NCBI GenBank assembly: GCA_026390835.1
Contig: JAPLFD010000010.1
Coordinates: 1-52,058 of the forward strand
DNA: 52,058 nt
Origin: Sphingobacteriales bacterium
GTDB taxonomy: Bacteria > Bacteroidota > Bacteroidia > Sphingobacteriales > Sphingobacteriaceae
Direction of reading: 5' to 3'
Shown: piece after piece, positions 6,765 through 15,950 of the stretch
Position numbering within the stretch: position 1 is the stretch's first letter
Layout: each line of letters starts with the position of its first letter
Position numbers and translations under genes: made by a program
Notes under the pieces: model-generated
What the model was told of the DNA's origin: nothing
Seen by the model: only the letters and a program-made list of their open reading frames with translations
Database searches by the model: none

Positions 6765-9700
6765 TTATTTTTTTAAGAATCCTTTTACTTTTTTGCTATT
6801 GCTATCTGCAAGCAAATACATGCAGGGTACCAGCACCAAGGTTAAAAAGGTAGCAAAGCTTAAACCAAATATCATCGTCCACGATAAAGGGCCCCAAAAG
6901 GCTACATTATCACCACCAAAGAAAATATGTGGGTTAAAGCTGCTGAACAATTCGGCAAAATCTATATTAAGCCCTACAGCTAAGGGAACGAGGCCTAACA
7001 TGGTTGCTGTAGCAGTAAGTAAAACAGGGGTCATACGGGTACGGCCAGCCTCTATAACGGCTTCTTTAACTGGCATACCTTGCTCTATCAGCAAATCGGT
7101 AAATTCTACCAACAAAATACCGTTACGCACCACAATACCGGCCAAGGCTACAATACCAATACCCGACATCACGATAGACATATCCATTCTAAAAATGGTA
7201 ATACCTAATATTACTCCGATAATACTGAATAAAATTTCGGATAGAATAATAATGGGCTTGGATACGGAATTGAATTGGGTAACTAAAATAATGAGTATGA
7301 GTCCCAAGGAGATAAGCAAAGCATTTCCTAAAAAGGCTGCGGTTTCCATTTGTTCTTCTTGTTCGCCAGCCATTTTAACGCTCACGGCATCTAGTTTAGG
7401 AAATTGATCTACTTCTTCTTGTATGGCTGCTACTACTTCGTTCGGATTGTAGCCACCAAGCACATTAGATGATAAAATAATAATGCGTTTTTGCTGCTTA
7501 CGTTTTATACCTCCATAGGTATTTACATACTCTACACCTGCAAAAGCAGATACAGGTACTTGACGAATCATGCCGCCCATTCCCATATCGCGGTAGGTCA
7601 CCTTCATGTTTCTAAGGGCTTCTAAATTATTGCGTTGGCTTTCTTGGGCCCGCAGGTTAATGGGATAATCTTCGTTTAGATCTCTAAACTTAGAAACTTC
7701 TTTACCGTAGATAGCTGTACGCAGATCCATACCGATTTGTCCGCTCGAAATTCCTTCGCGGTTGGCACGTTCACGGTCTATATCAAAAATAATTTCAGGC
7801 TTATTGTTCTGAAAATCTGATTTCAACTCCTCTACTCCTGGAATTTGTTTGGCGTCGAGATATTTTTTTAATTGCTCGGAGCCAGCAACCAATGCATCTA
7901 AATTATCGCCAGTAAGTTCTATGGAAATTGGCTTTGCCGTTGGTGGGCCATTTTGCTCTTGTGCTAGAGTAATTTCGGCACTTGGAATTCCTTTTACCGC
8001 TTCACGTATTTTAGATAGATAGAGCGACGTACTTTCGCCATCTCGTTTCCCAAATTCTACAAATGCTACCGTTACTTTACCTCTGTTGGGATAATTGCCT
8101 TGATCTTCGTCTTGTGGATCGGTTACACCCACCGTTACATTGGATATAATTGACGAAACGATGGGGTTCGTTCTACCAACCACCTTAGTTACTCTATTTT
8201 CCACCTCTTTTACTACTTCGTTGGTATAGGCCTGATCGGTACCGATGGGCATATTTACATACACGTATATAAAATTAGGGTCGCTAGTTGGGAAAAATAC
8301 CACCTTGGGAGGCACAATACTTATGAGCACAAAAGAGAAAACAAACAAGCCTACCGTTCCCCATAATATAGTTTTGGGTTTTTCTAAGGCCCATTTTAGT
8401 AAACGTACATAGCGTAGTTGAAACTTAGGCCAGGTGTGTTCCTGAAACTTTTGTATAGCCTGGGTGAGGTAAAAATGATTGAGTAGATACAAACCAGCCA
8501 AAAACACCATAAAGTTCCCAAAACCGAAGCTGATGAAATACGATATGAGCGCCAAGCCTGCAAATACATACAGTGTTTTTTTCACTTTAGGCGTAAAGCT
8601 TGGTTTTTCTGCGTTTGCATCATGTACCTGCATAAAATCGACCGCAAAAACCGGATTGATGATGTAAGCTACCACCAGTGATGCTAAAAGTGTTATGATA
8701 AGCGTAACGGGTAAAAAGAACATGAATTTACCAATTACTCCTGGCCAAAATAATAAGGGAACAAAAGGTGCTAGCGTAGTTAAAGTACCCGATAAAACAG
8801 GCAAAAATACTTCACCAGCAGCCATTTTTGCTGCTTTAACTATAGGTACTTTCCCATTATTAAAAATACGATGGGTATTTTCAATCACCACAATGGCATC
8901 GTCAACCACAATTCCTAGTCCTAATAGAAAAGAGAACAATACAATCATGTTCATCGTGAAACTAAAACCAAAGAAACCGCCCAAAGCAGGCATGGCTAAA
9001 AAGGCTACAAACATAGAAAGTGGTACCGACATGGCCACAAAAAGGGCATTGGTTACGCCCATGAAAAACATCAGTATAAGCGTTACCAATATAAACCCAA
9101 TAATAATGGTGTTTATTAAATCGTGTAGAGTTACTCGTGTTTGATCAGATTGATCGCCGGTGGTGGTTACATTTAAACTTTTAGGCAAAGAGCTTTGCTT
9201 TAAGTCTGCAATAAGTGCATTAATTTTATCGGAGGCTTCAATTAAGTTTTCGCCGCTACGTTTTTTAACATTTAGGGTAATTACATTTTTGCCATATAAA
9301 CGAGCATAACTTTCTTGCTCTTTAAAGGCATCTTTTACCTCGGCAATATCTTTTAAATACACCGATGCTCCGGTTGGCGTTTTTACAACTAAATTGGCTA
9401 TTTCTTCGGCACTTTTAAATTCTTTTTTAACGTTTAGCGTTCTGCGTACGCCATCCATTTTAACGGTACCGCCAGAAATAGTTAGATTTTCATAACCAAC
9501 AGCCGATTCGATATCTCTGAATGAAATTTGGGCAGCAGCCATTTTATTTAAATCGGCATTTATTTGAATTTCGGGATCAAGTGCACCCACAATATCTACG
9601 CCCGAAATTTCGGTTAAAGCCTCTATCCTATCTTTCAACACATCGGCATACTGCTTCAGTTTTTTTAAATCATAATCGCCGGAAATATTTACATACATAA

Positions 9701-10136
9701 TGGGCAAATCGGCCAAATTTATATCCATTACATTGGGCTCTTTGGGCAAATCGCTGGGTAAATCCTGACGAGCTTTATCTACTGCATCTTTTACACGTTG
9801 TTTGGCATCCTTTATATCTACGTTGGTATTAAATTCTGCCGTAATTACCGATACATCTTGATACGATTTAGAGGTAATTTTTTTAAGTCCGGAAGTGGAT
9901 TTTAATTGCTTCTCTAGCTGTTTAGTTACCAAATTTTCCATATTCTCGGGCGATGTTCCGGGATAAATGGTTTGCACGAAAATTTTGGGGATAATGACTT
10001 CCGGAAAATTTTCTTTGGGTAAATTTTGGTACGATGAATAGCCTAACAACACCAAAATAAAGGTGAATACATAAATGGCTGTTTTATTATCAATAGCCCA
10101 ACTTGAGGGCTTAAATTCTTTGTTCAAATCTTTCAT
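6765..10136 (-). CDS. RND-family efflux transporter, inner-membrane pump (AcrB/CusA-like)
   Basis: This 1123-residue proton-driven pump is the inner-membrane part of a tripartite efflux system. Its architecture is a first transmembrane helix near residues 20-37, a periplasmic porter/docking domain, and a helix bundle holding LGLGIVVDDAIVVIENTHR with the paired aspartates of proton relay. A second periplasmic half and a C-terminal bundle with GIVVRNGILLVEF follow. An extra hydrophilic/hydrophobic insert between the halves (near residues 515-560) makes it longer than AcrB (about 1050). The periplasmic adaptor lies 18 nt upstream, followed by a TolC-type channel and a TetR regulator. The substrate is unknown: the sequence does not show the methionine pattern of heavy-metal pumps, so drugs, solvents or lipids are possible. 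Confidence 0.93.
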   Translation of the reverse strand: MKDLNKEFKPSSWAIDNKTAIYVFTFILVLLGYSSYQNLPKENFPEVIIPKIFVQTIYPGTSPENMENLVTKQLEKQLKSTSGLKKITSKSYQDVSVITAEFNTNVDIKDAKQRVKDAVDKARQDLPSDLPKEPNVMDINLADLPIMYVNISGDYDLKKLKQYADVLKDRIEALTEISGVDIVGALDPEIQINADLNKMAAAQISFRDIESAVGYENLTISGGTVKMDGVRRTLNVKKEFKSAEEIANLVVKTPTGASVYLKDIAEVKDAFKEQESYARLYGKNVITLNVKKRSGENLIEASDKINALIADLKQSSLPKSLNVTTTGDQSDQTRVTLHDLINTIIIGFILVTLILMFFMGVTNALFVAMSVPLSMFVAFLAMPALGGFFGFSFTMNMIVLFSFLLGLGIVVDDAIVVIENTHRIFNNGKVPIVKAAKMAAGEVFLPVLSGTLTTLAPFVPLLFWPGVIGKFMFFLPVTLIITLLASLVVAYIINPVFAVDFMQVHDANAEKPSFTPKVKKTLYVFAGLALISYFISFGFGNFMVFLAGLYLLNHFYLTQAIQKFQEHTWPKFQLRYVRLLKWALEKPKTILWGTVGLFVFSFVLISIVPPKVVFFPTSDPNFIYVYVNMPIGTDQAYTNEVVKEVENRVTKVVGRTNPIVSSIISNVTVGVTDPQDEDQGNYPNRGKVTVAFVEFGKRDGESTSLYLSKIREAVKGIPSAEITLAQEQNGPPTAKPISIELTGDNLDALVAGSEQLKKYLDAKQIPGVEELKSDFQNNKPEIIFDIDRERANREGISSGQIGMDLRTAIYGKEVSKFRDLNEDYPINLRAQESQRNNLEALRNMKVTYRDMGMGGMIRQVPVSAFAGVEYVNTYGGIKRKQQKRIIILSSNVLGGYNPNEVVAAIQEEVDQFPKLDAVSVKMAGEQEEQMETAAFLGNALLISLGLILIILVTQFNSVSKPIIILSEILFSIIGVILGITIFRMDMSIVMSGIGIVALAGIVVRNGILLVEFTDLLIEQGMPVKEAVIEAGRTRMTPVLLTATATMLGLVPLAVGLNIDFAELFSSFNPHIFFGGDNVAFWGPLSWTMIFGLSFATFLTLVLVPCMYLLADSNSKKVKGFLKK

Positions 10137-10154
10137 TTGCGCTCTATAAAGCTT

Positions 10155-11246
10155 TTATAATTTAACTAAATCACCTTCATTTAAATCAGACAGACCAGTT
10201 AGAATAACCTTATCGCCTATTTTTAAACCCGAGAGAACTTCGGCCTTACCCTCAGAAATTTTGCCCACTTTTATTACCGCTTTTTTAGCTTTTCCGCCTT
10301 CGGCAACAAACACATAATCGCCATTTTCAGATTTCTGGATGGCATTGATAGGCACAGTTAATGCTTTTTCTTTTTTATAATCAACTATTTTAAGCACCGC
10401 TACCATATTGGCTCTGTAGCTCGATTTTGATGGGAGATTTACCTCTACCGAAAAACTTCTAGACGCCTGATCGATGGTTTTTGCAGCGAAAGTTAAACGG
10501 GTATTTAAGGTATCGGGTATGTCTGGGAATATTAAGTTCACTTCATCCCCTTGATTGATATGACTAGCATAAGACTCGGCCACCATGGCTTTAGCTTTTA
10601 AATTAGATGTGTTTACCACCCTTACTCCAGGCATACCTGGCATTACCGCTTGGCCAACCTTTAAATCCATTTGATCTACTACCCCGTTTATAGGCGATTT
10701 AATACGATACAAAGCTGCCTGCGATTGTAGAGTTCGCATTCTGCGCACCATACCATCACGCTGGGTTTTAGCACTTAAATATTGCACCTCGGTACCAATT
10801 TTCTGATCCCAAAGGTTTTTCTGACGTTGAAATAGAGTTCTTGCCAACTCCAATTGGGTTTGCAATTCATCCATGTTTTGGCGCAATACCTGATCATCTA
10901 ACTGTGCCAAAATTTGACCTTTTTTAACAGATTGACCCGGTTTTACATAAATAGCAGTAACCAAACCTTGTGCTTCGGCACTTACTTGTACATTTTGCTC
11001 GGCATCTACCTTGCCTTGTACCACTAAAAAATTGCGGAAGGTTTCTTCTTCCACAGTAAATACGTTTACCTGCTTGGTATTGGCTACAGCAGCTTTGGCA
11101 CCCACTTCGGCTTCTAGATTGGCAATTTCTTGGTTTAATGTAGCTCTTTCCTTTTTTAGCTTCTCTAATTGTACTTGTTTATCTCCTGCAGAAGAGCCGC
11201 AAGCTGCTAAAAATAAGGCTATACTGATGTATAAAATTGATTTCAT
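10155..11246 (-). CDS. Periplasmic adaptor (membrane fusion protein) of the RND system, lipoprotein
   Basis: The 363-residue HlyD/AcrA-type adaptor links the RND pump to the outer-membrane channel. A short signal ends in the lipobox LAAC (Cys16), so it is anchored by lipid. An unusual free coiled coil follows at once (residues ~24-55). Then come the lipoyl half-motif QGLVTAIYVKPGQSVKKGQIL (~90-110), the alpha-hairpin (~115-165), the second lipoyl half, the beta-barrel and the membrane-proximal domain ending NEGDLVKL. It lies between the TolC and RND genes with gaps of 18-19 nt, so it is co-transcribed. Confidence 0.93.
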   Translation of the reverse strand: MKSILYISIALFLAACGSSAGDKQVQLEKLKKERATLNQEIANLEAEVGAKAAVANTKQVNVFTVEEETFRNFLVVQGKVDAEQNVQVSAEAQGLVTAIYVKPGQSVKKGQILAQLDDQVLRQNMDELQTQLELARTLFQRQKNLWDQKIGTEVQYLSAKTQRDGMVRRMRTLQSQAALYRIKSPINGVVDQMDLKVGQAVMPGMPGVRVVNTSNLKAKAMVAESYASHINQGDEVNLIFPDIPDTLNTRLTFAAKTIDQASRSFSVEVNLPSKSSYRANMVAVLKIVDYKKEKALTVPINAIQKSENGDYVFVAEGGKAKKAVIKVGKISEGKAEVLSGLKIGDKVILTGLSDLNEGDLVKL

Positions 11247-11265
11247 ATGATTTTGATCTTTTTAT

Positions 11266-12606
11266 TTAGTAATTAATTCGTCCTAAAGCTCTATCTAAAT
11301 TCACTTTATTTATAAGCGATTCATATAAAGCATTGATATAATTGTTTTGTGATTCTTTTAAAGAAGTTTCAGCGGCAGTAACCTCTAAACTTGAGCCCAC
11401 CCCCTGTTCATATTTCACCTTAGAGATACGCAATACCTCTTTGGATAATTCCATGTTTCTTTTTTGATTTTCGAGCGATTGCAAACCGTTCAAAAAATTG
11501 GTTTTAGCTTGGTTTATTTCGAAATTGATTCCATTTTGCAAATTGGCTAAATCATTAGCCGATTTTTGTACCTCCAAACGGGCATTTTTAATTTTATAGA
11601 TACGCTGGCCACCACTTATAATAGGTAAACTTAACCTCAAACCCACCAAACTTGTTGGATAGTATTGGGAAAACAGCTGTGAAAAGGAATTATTTTGATA
11701 ACCATTAGAGGTACTTCCGAAGGCCACAATAGATGGCAAATATTCACTTTTGTAGCGCTTTAAATTTAGTTCGTTAAGCTTTTTTTGTGTTTGACCCAAC
11801 GAAAACTCTACCCTATTTTTATAGGCTAAACTATCGGCAACAAGCACATCTGCTTTTAAGCTAAGCTCTGTAACGTTATCGCTTAAGGTCAAGTTGTTTT
11901 CAATAGGCATACCCATTTGAAATTTAAGCAAGTTGGTGTTTAAAGCCAATAACCGGATAACATTTTCACGCTCGGTTTCTAAATTATTAGTCAATACCTG
12001 CAACCGGTCTACATCTACTTTTTCAACTAAGCCATTTTTGTAATAGGCTTTAATATCGTACAAAGATTTATGCAAACGGACTAGATTGGCATCTAACAAA
12101 CCCAGTTGTTCGTTACTTACCAAAACCGAATAGTAGGCTTTACTTACAGCAACAGCTATTTCAATTTTGGTGCGTTTGCTATTTCTGATAGAAAGTTCTT
12201 TAAAGGTTTTAGCGGCCTGTAAGCCAACTAAATATGAACCATCAAAAAGCAATTGGGAAGCCTCTAACCCTAAGACCGATTGGTATTTAACCCCAAACTG
12301 TACCGGCTTATACGTTCCGGCCGGGTCACCAAAAAATTCTCCAGGTAATAAACTAGTAGGCAACTTTAAAAAATCTTGAAAACTAAAGCTACCTGATACT
12401 TGCGGCAAACCAATACCGGTAGTTTGCTTTACCGTATTCTTAGCAATTTGCTCATCTAGCTGGGCATTGAGTACTGCAGCTTGATTTTTAAAGGCATAAT
12501 CAATAGTTTGCGCTAAAGTGAAGGTATAGCTCGGAGTGCTTTGTGCCGAAAGCTTGCCAAAGCCCAATAGCGCTAAACTTAAAAAAGTGTAAAATTTGGT
12601 ATTCAT
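11266..12606 (-). CDS. TolC-family outer-membrane channel protein
   Basis: The 446-residue protein has a signal peptide (MNTKFYTFLSLALLGFGKLSAQ). Two TolC/OEP repeats of long helices and barrel strands follow. The typical first helix pair starts near LAQTIDYAFKNQAAVLNAQ, and the second half carries SGGQRIYKIKNARLEVQKS and KYEQGVGSSLEVTAAETSL. It forms the exit duct for the pump encoded downstream. It lies 10 nt after the TetR gene and 19 nt before the adaptor gene. Confidence 0.93.
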   Translation of the reverse strand: MNTKFYTFLSLALLGFGKLSAQSTPSYTFTLAQTIDYAFKNQAAVLNAQLDEQIAKNTVKQTTGIGLPQVSGSFSFQDFLKLPTSLLPGEFFGDPAGTYKPVQFGVKYQSVLGLEASQLLFDGSYLVGLQAAKTFKELSIRNSKRTKIEIAVAVSKAYYSVLVSNEQLGLLDANLVRLHKSLYDIKAYYKNGLVEKVDVDRLQVLTNNLETERENVIRLLALNTNLLKFQMGMPIENNLTLSDNVTELSLKADVLVADSLAYKNRVEFSLGQTQKKLNELNLKRYKSEYLPSIVAFGSTSNGYQNNSFSQLFSQYYPTSLVGLRLSLPIISGGQRIYKIKNARLEVQKSANDLANLQNGINFEINQAKTNFLNGLQSLENQKRNMELSKEVLRISKVKYEQGVGSSLEVTAAETSLKESQNNYINALYESLINKVNLDRALGRINY

Positions 12607-12616
12607 ATATAGTTTA

Positions 12617-13222
12617 TCAATGTGCTTGTTCGTATTGTTTAGTTAACTCGTAGCCTTTGGGAGTGCAAATGCCATAGATAAAATGGAGAGTTAGCTCTTT
12701 AGCAACTTGCAAAACGCTAAATCGCTGCACCGGAAAAACAAACTGATTAAATGAAAACTCTATTTGTTCTACCCGCATGATACTTAATATATCTACATCT
12801 ACTTCCGATCTATAAAAACCTTCTTGTACTCCCCAAACCAGATTATCTCTCACTTTTTCTAGTAAAATACGCTCTCTAAAATCTTTAAAGTAGGCCCAGG
12901 CCTGAGGATAAAATTTTTGCAAGTCGTAAAACATACTTGGGTTTGTTTTAGAAAGCATGGCCTCTAAATTGGCAATACCAAAAAACATTTCGTGAATGGC
13001 ATTGCTTGCTTTATCTCTACCTTCTTGTATAATACCAATTTGCGCATTAATTTTAGTACGCATGAGCTCTAAAACGAGTTCGTTTTTATCTTTAAAATGC
13101 TGATAAATCGTTTTTTTAGACATACCCAACTGCTTGGCAATATCGTCCATAGTTATACTCTTTATGCCATATTGGCTAAAAAGTACATCAACTTCTGCAA
13201 GAATGTGTGAGCGGTTATCCAA
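12617..13222 (-). CDS. TetR/AcrR-family transcriptional regulator, first gene of the efflux operon
   Basis: The 201-residue regulator has an N-terminal helix-turn-helix (ITMDDIAKQLGMSKKTIYQHF, residues ~23-43) and a divergent C-terminal ligand domain. It is the promoter-proximal gene of the operon, a common arrangement for autorepressors. I therefore infer that it represses its own operon until a pump substrate binds. No clear operator palindrome stands out in the AT-rich upstream 220 bp shared with purB. Confidence 0.9.
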   Translation of the reverse strand: MDNRSHILAEVDVLFSQYGIKSITMDDIAKQLGMSKKTIYQHFKDKNELVLELMRTKINAQIGIIQEGRDKASNAIHEMFFGIANLEAMLSKTNPSMFYDLQKFYPQAWAYFKDFRERILLEKVRDNLVWGVQEGFYRSEVDVDILSIMRVEQIEFSFNQFVFPVQRFSVLQVAKELTLHFIYGICTPKGYELTKQYEQAH

Positions 13223-13417
13223 AAATTCATTAATTATCGATTACAAAACTAAGGAAACTTTTTTCAATTCCAAAGTTTCCTACTTTTTATTCTGTCATAA
13301 TTATGTTATTAAATTATTAAATAATATTTAATTAAAATGTATAAAATGTACTTTAAAATTAAAAATTGAGCTGGAAATTATTTAGAAATAAGCGAATTAG
13401 AAACCGAGAAAAAGGCG

Positions 13418-13425
13418 TAAATTTG
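13418..13425 (+). promoter_or_regulatory. Candidate -7 promoter element for purB
   Basis: TAAATTTG matches TAnnTTTG exactly and lies 16 nt before the purB ATG, predicting a leader of only about 5-12 nt. A TTAG at 13397-13400 may be a degenerate upstream element. Confidence 0.5.
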
Positions 13426-13441
13426 CACAAAGCTGATTTAC

Positions 13442-14785
13442 ATGACTTTAACCCCTTTATCTGCCCTATCCCCAATTGATGGTCGTTACCACAAAGTAAC
13501 CAGCGAATTGAGCGCCTACTTCTCAGAATCGGCATTGATTAAATATCGAGTTTTTGTAGAAATAGAATATTTTATTGGCTTAGTAAGCTTACCCTTACCG
13601 CAGTTAAAGGATTTTCCTAAAGGCGAATTTGATGCCTTACGCAAGATTTTTGAAAATTTTAGCGAAGCAGACGCTTTGCACGTGAAGGAGATTGAAAAAA
13701 CCACCAACCACGATGTAAAAGCTGTTGAATATTTCATAAAAAAGAAATTCGACGAACTAAATTTAAGTGCATTCAAAGAGTTTATTCATTTCGGATTGAC
13801 TTCGCAAGACATAAACAATACGGCCATTCCTTATTCTGTTAAATGCGGATTAGCCGAAAGCTATGTACCCGCACTCGAAACGGTTATTCAAACGCTTAAA
13901 GGCTTGGCTCAACAATGGAAAGATGTTCCGATGTTGGCTCGTACACATGGCCAAGCAGCTAGCCCTACCCGTTTAGGTAAAGAAATTACGGTATTTGTTG
14001 AACGTTTAGAAACACAGCTAGCCACTTTAAAAGCCATACCAAATGCTGCAAAATTTGGAGGCGCAACCGGTAACTTTAATGCACACCAAATAGCGTATCC
14101 AACTATAAATTGGGTTGATTTTGCCAATCATTTTGTTCAATATACATTGGGCCTAAGTCGTTCACAAACAACAACCCAAATTGAACATTACGATCAGTTT
14201 GCCGCCCAATGCGATGCTTTAAAACGCATCAATACGATATTGATCGATTTAAATAGAGACTTTTGGTTATACATCTCTATGGATTATTTCAAACAAGAGT
14301 TAAAAGCCGGAGAAGTGGGCTCATCGGCTATGCCACATAAAGTAAACCCCATAGATTTCGAAAATTCGGAAGGAAATTTAGGCGTTGCTAACGCACTATT
14401 TGAGCATTTTTCGGCCAAATTGCCTATTTCTCGTTTGCAAAGAGATTTAACCGATTCTACGGTACTGCGTAATGTGGGTGTACCCATAGCGCATAGCTTA
14501 ATTGCTTTAAAAGCTACCGAAAAAGGATTAAACAAATTGGTACTTAACCAAGCGGCAATAGACACAGATTTGCAAGCAAATTGGGCGGTACTAGCTGAAG
14601 CCATACAAACTATTTTACGCAGAGAGGGCTATCCAAATCCGTACGAAGCGTTAAAGGAGCTTACAAGAACCAATAAAGCCATTGATGCCACTACCTTAAT
14701 GGAATTTGTGAATAGCCTAACTATTCAAGAAACAGTAAAACAAGAAATTTTACAATTACGCCCAGAAACCTATACCGGTATTTAA
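13442..14785 (+). CDS. purB: Adenylosuccinate lyase
   Basis: The enzyme cleaves SAICAR to AICAR and adenylosuccinate to AMP, each time releasing fumarate. The 447-residue protein opens with the E. coli-type start LSALSPIDGRYHKV. It has the nucleotide-site motif EKTTNHDVKAVEY (~70-83), the catalytic TSQDINNTA region (~119-127) and the ARTHGQAASPTRLGKE block. The fumarase/aspartase signature is GSSAMPHKVNPIDFEN (~292-307), with the flexible catalytic serine. The length agrees with the E. coli-type subfamily. It is monocistronic as far as spacing shows. Confidence 0.97.
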   Translation: MTLTPLSALSPIDGRYHKVTSELSAYFSESALIKYRVFVEIEYFIGLVSLPLPQLKDFPKGEFDALRKIFENFSEADALHVKEIEKTTNHDVKAVEYFIKKKFDELNLSAFKEFIHFGLTSQDINNTAIPYSVKCGLAESYVPALETVIQTLKGLAQQWKDVPMLARTHGQAASPTRLGKEITVFVERLETQLATLKAIPNAAKFGGATGNFNAHQIAYPTINWVDFANHFVQYTLGLSRSQTTTQIEHYDQFAAQCDALKRINTILIDLNRDFWLYISMDYFKQELKAGEVGSSAMPHKVNPIDFENSEGNLGVANALFEHFSAKLPISRLQRDLTDSTVLRNVGVPIAHSLIALKATEKGLNKLVLNQAAIDTDLQANWAVLAEAIQTILRREGYPNPYEALKELTRTNKAIDATTLMEFVNSLTIQETVKQEILQLRPETYTGI

Positions 14786-14816
14786 AGCTAAGCCGTCACC
14801 TCGGTGTCATAACTTG

Positions 14817-14829
14817 AGTACCGGGTACT
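14817..14829. repeat. Short palindrome after purB
   Basis: AGTACCGGGTACT is a perfect 6-bp inverted repeat around one G, in the 87-nt purB-nfu gap. It also reads as two GxGTAC units 7 nt apart, echoing the heptamer repeats near 50.5 kb. It has no T-run, so it is not an obvious terminator. Confidence 0.35.
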
Positions 14830-14847
14830 AGCCATTTTCAAAAAACC

Positions 14848-14855
14848 TATTTTTG
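14848..14855 (+). promoter_or_regulatory. Candidate -7 promoter element for the Nfu-type gene
   Basis: TATTTTTG matches TAnnTTTG and lies 17 nt before the ATG at 14873. No -33 TTTG is visible at the right distance. Confidence 0.45.
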
Positions 14856-14872
14856 GGGTACATAATTTATAT

Positions 14873-15424
14873 ATGAGCACAATTAATGTATTTACAGAAG
14901 CTACGCCCAACCCGGCTAGCATGAAATTTTTAGTAAACAAACTGTTGGTAAACGGCAGTGTCGATTTTCCTTCGAAAGAAAGTGCCGAAAGTTCTCCTTT
15001 TGCTAAAGAATTATTCAAATTTAACTTCATAAATGGTGTATTTTTTGCCAGCAATTTTGTTACGCTTACCAAATCTGATGATAGTGATTGGGCTGATATT
15101 GAGGCTATTTTAAAAGAATTTGTGAAAGGTGCGGTAGAAAGCGAATTGAAAATACAAGACGAAGCCGAAGCAGAAGTAGTTTTTGAAGGAACAGATATAG
15201 AGAAAAAAATTCAACAAGTATTATACGATTACGTTCGCCCTGCGGTTGAACAAGATGGTGGTGCAATTAGTTACCGATCGTTTAATAATGGAGTAGTTAC
15301 CGTAGAGTTGAGAGGCTCTTGCAGTGGTTGCCCCTCTTCTACCATTACCTTAAAATCGGGTATTGAAAATTTGCTCAAACGCATGGTACCCGAAGTAAGC
15401 GAAGTGGTTTCAGAAGCTTTATAA
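14873..15424 (+). CDS. Nfu-type iron-sulfur cluster carrier protein
   Basis: The 183-residue protein has an Nfu N-terminal domain (residues ~5-90, starting FTEATPNPASMKF) joined by an acidic linker to a NifU C-terminal domain (~105-180). The cluster-binding pair is Cys150-x-x-Cys153 in GSCSGCPS. Such proteins deliver 4Fe-4S clusters to target enzymes. It stands alone between a promoter-like TATTTTTG and a strong bidirectional terminator. No other Fe-S assembly gene is nearby. Confidence 0.94.
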   Translation: MSTINVFTEATPNPASMKFLVNKLLVNGSVDFPSKESAESSPFAKELFKFNFINGVFFASNFVTLTKSDDSDWADIEAILKEFVKGAVESELKIQDEAEAEVVFEGTDIEKKIQQVLYDYVRPAVEQDGGAISYRSFNNGVVTVELRGSCSGCPSSTITLKSGIENLLKRMVPEVSEVVSEAL

Positions 15425-15425
15425 T

Positions 15426-15457
15426 AAAAAAGCCCCCGAAAACTCGGGGGCTTTTTT
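15426..15457. terminator. Bidirectional intrinsic terminator between nfu and the haem-binding gene
   Basis: AGCCCCCGA and TCGGGGGCT pair across a 4-nt loop with A6/T6 flanks, and both converging genes end beside it. Stem and flanks nearly match the hairpin after glnN at 27873-27905. Confidence 0.9.
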
Positions 15458-15458
15458 A

Positions 15459-15950
15459 TTAGTTTTTGCGTTCTTTTTGTGCTGTTTCTGGCGGTGCCGG
15501 AATACTTTCTCTGGTAGCCATAGCCCAATCAGTTAATAGTTTACGCTCTGCATCGGTCAAACGAGCGTCGGCATGTATCCAAGTGTAAGAATTTAAAGGC
15601 ATTTCATGTTCGTTTACTTGCTCGGCCACTTCTTCTAATTTATGGCGTGCACGTTTAGGGCTATAGGTTGTAAACTCCGAATAATTAAATTCTCCTTTGC
15701 CTTCTTTTACATGATCGTTAATCCACCAAGCCAGTGGCTGCACATTCGCATACCAAGGATATACCGTATTGTTTGAATGACAATCGTAACAGGCTTTTTT
15801 AGCAATAGCTTGCACCTCGGCTGAAGCTGAGTATTTGGTAAAAACATCATTGGGTTGAGGCCCAACTGCACTATTTTTTTCTGAAGGGATAAATTGCACC
15901 AGTAAAAGTAGCAGTGCAAGCCCTAATAAAATTTTAGTAATCAGTTTCAT
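15459..15950 (-). CDS. Haem-binding domain protein (cytochrome-c-like CxxCH)
   Basis: The 163-residue protein has an uncleaved-looking N-terminal hydrophobic helix (residues 5-21). A periplasmic domain with one haem-attachment motif follows, Cys54-Tyr-Asp-Cys57-His58, then CHSNNTVYPWY and PLAWWINDHV. This matches the small haem-binding domain family common in Bacteroidota, often found near oxidases or sugar/alcohol dehydrogenases. A later conserved methionine (HEMPLNSY, near residue 118) could be the second iron ligand. Its start overlaps the end of the inositol monophosphatase gene by 4 nt, so the two are probably coupled. The electron partner is unknown. Confidence 0.88.
   Translation of the reverse strand: MKLITKILLGLALLLLLVQFIPSEKNSAVGPQPNDVFTKYSASAEVQAIAKKACYDCHSNNTVYPWYANVQPLAWWINDHVKEGKGEFNYSEFTTYSPKRARHKLEEVAEQVNEHEMPLNSYTWIHADARLTDAERKLLTDWAMATRESIPAPPETAQKERKN

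Noticed and set aside
6793-9144. Plus-strand ORFs of 60-200 residues opposite the RND pump gene
   Set aside because: They are frame shadows of a strongly supported 1123-residue pump and have no start signal or recognisable domain.
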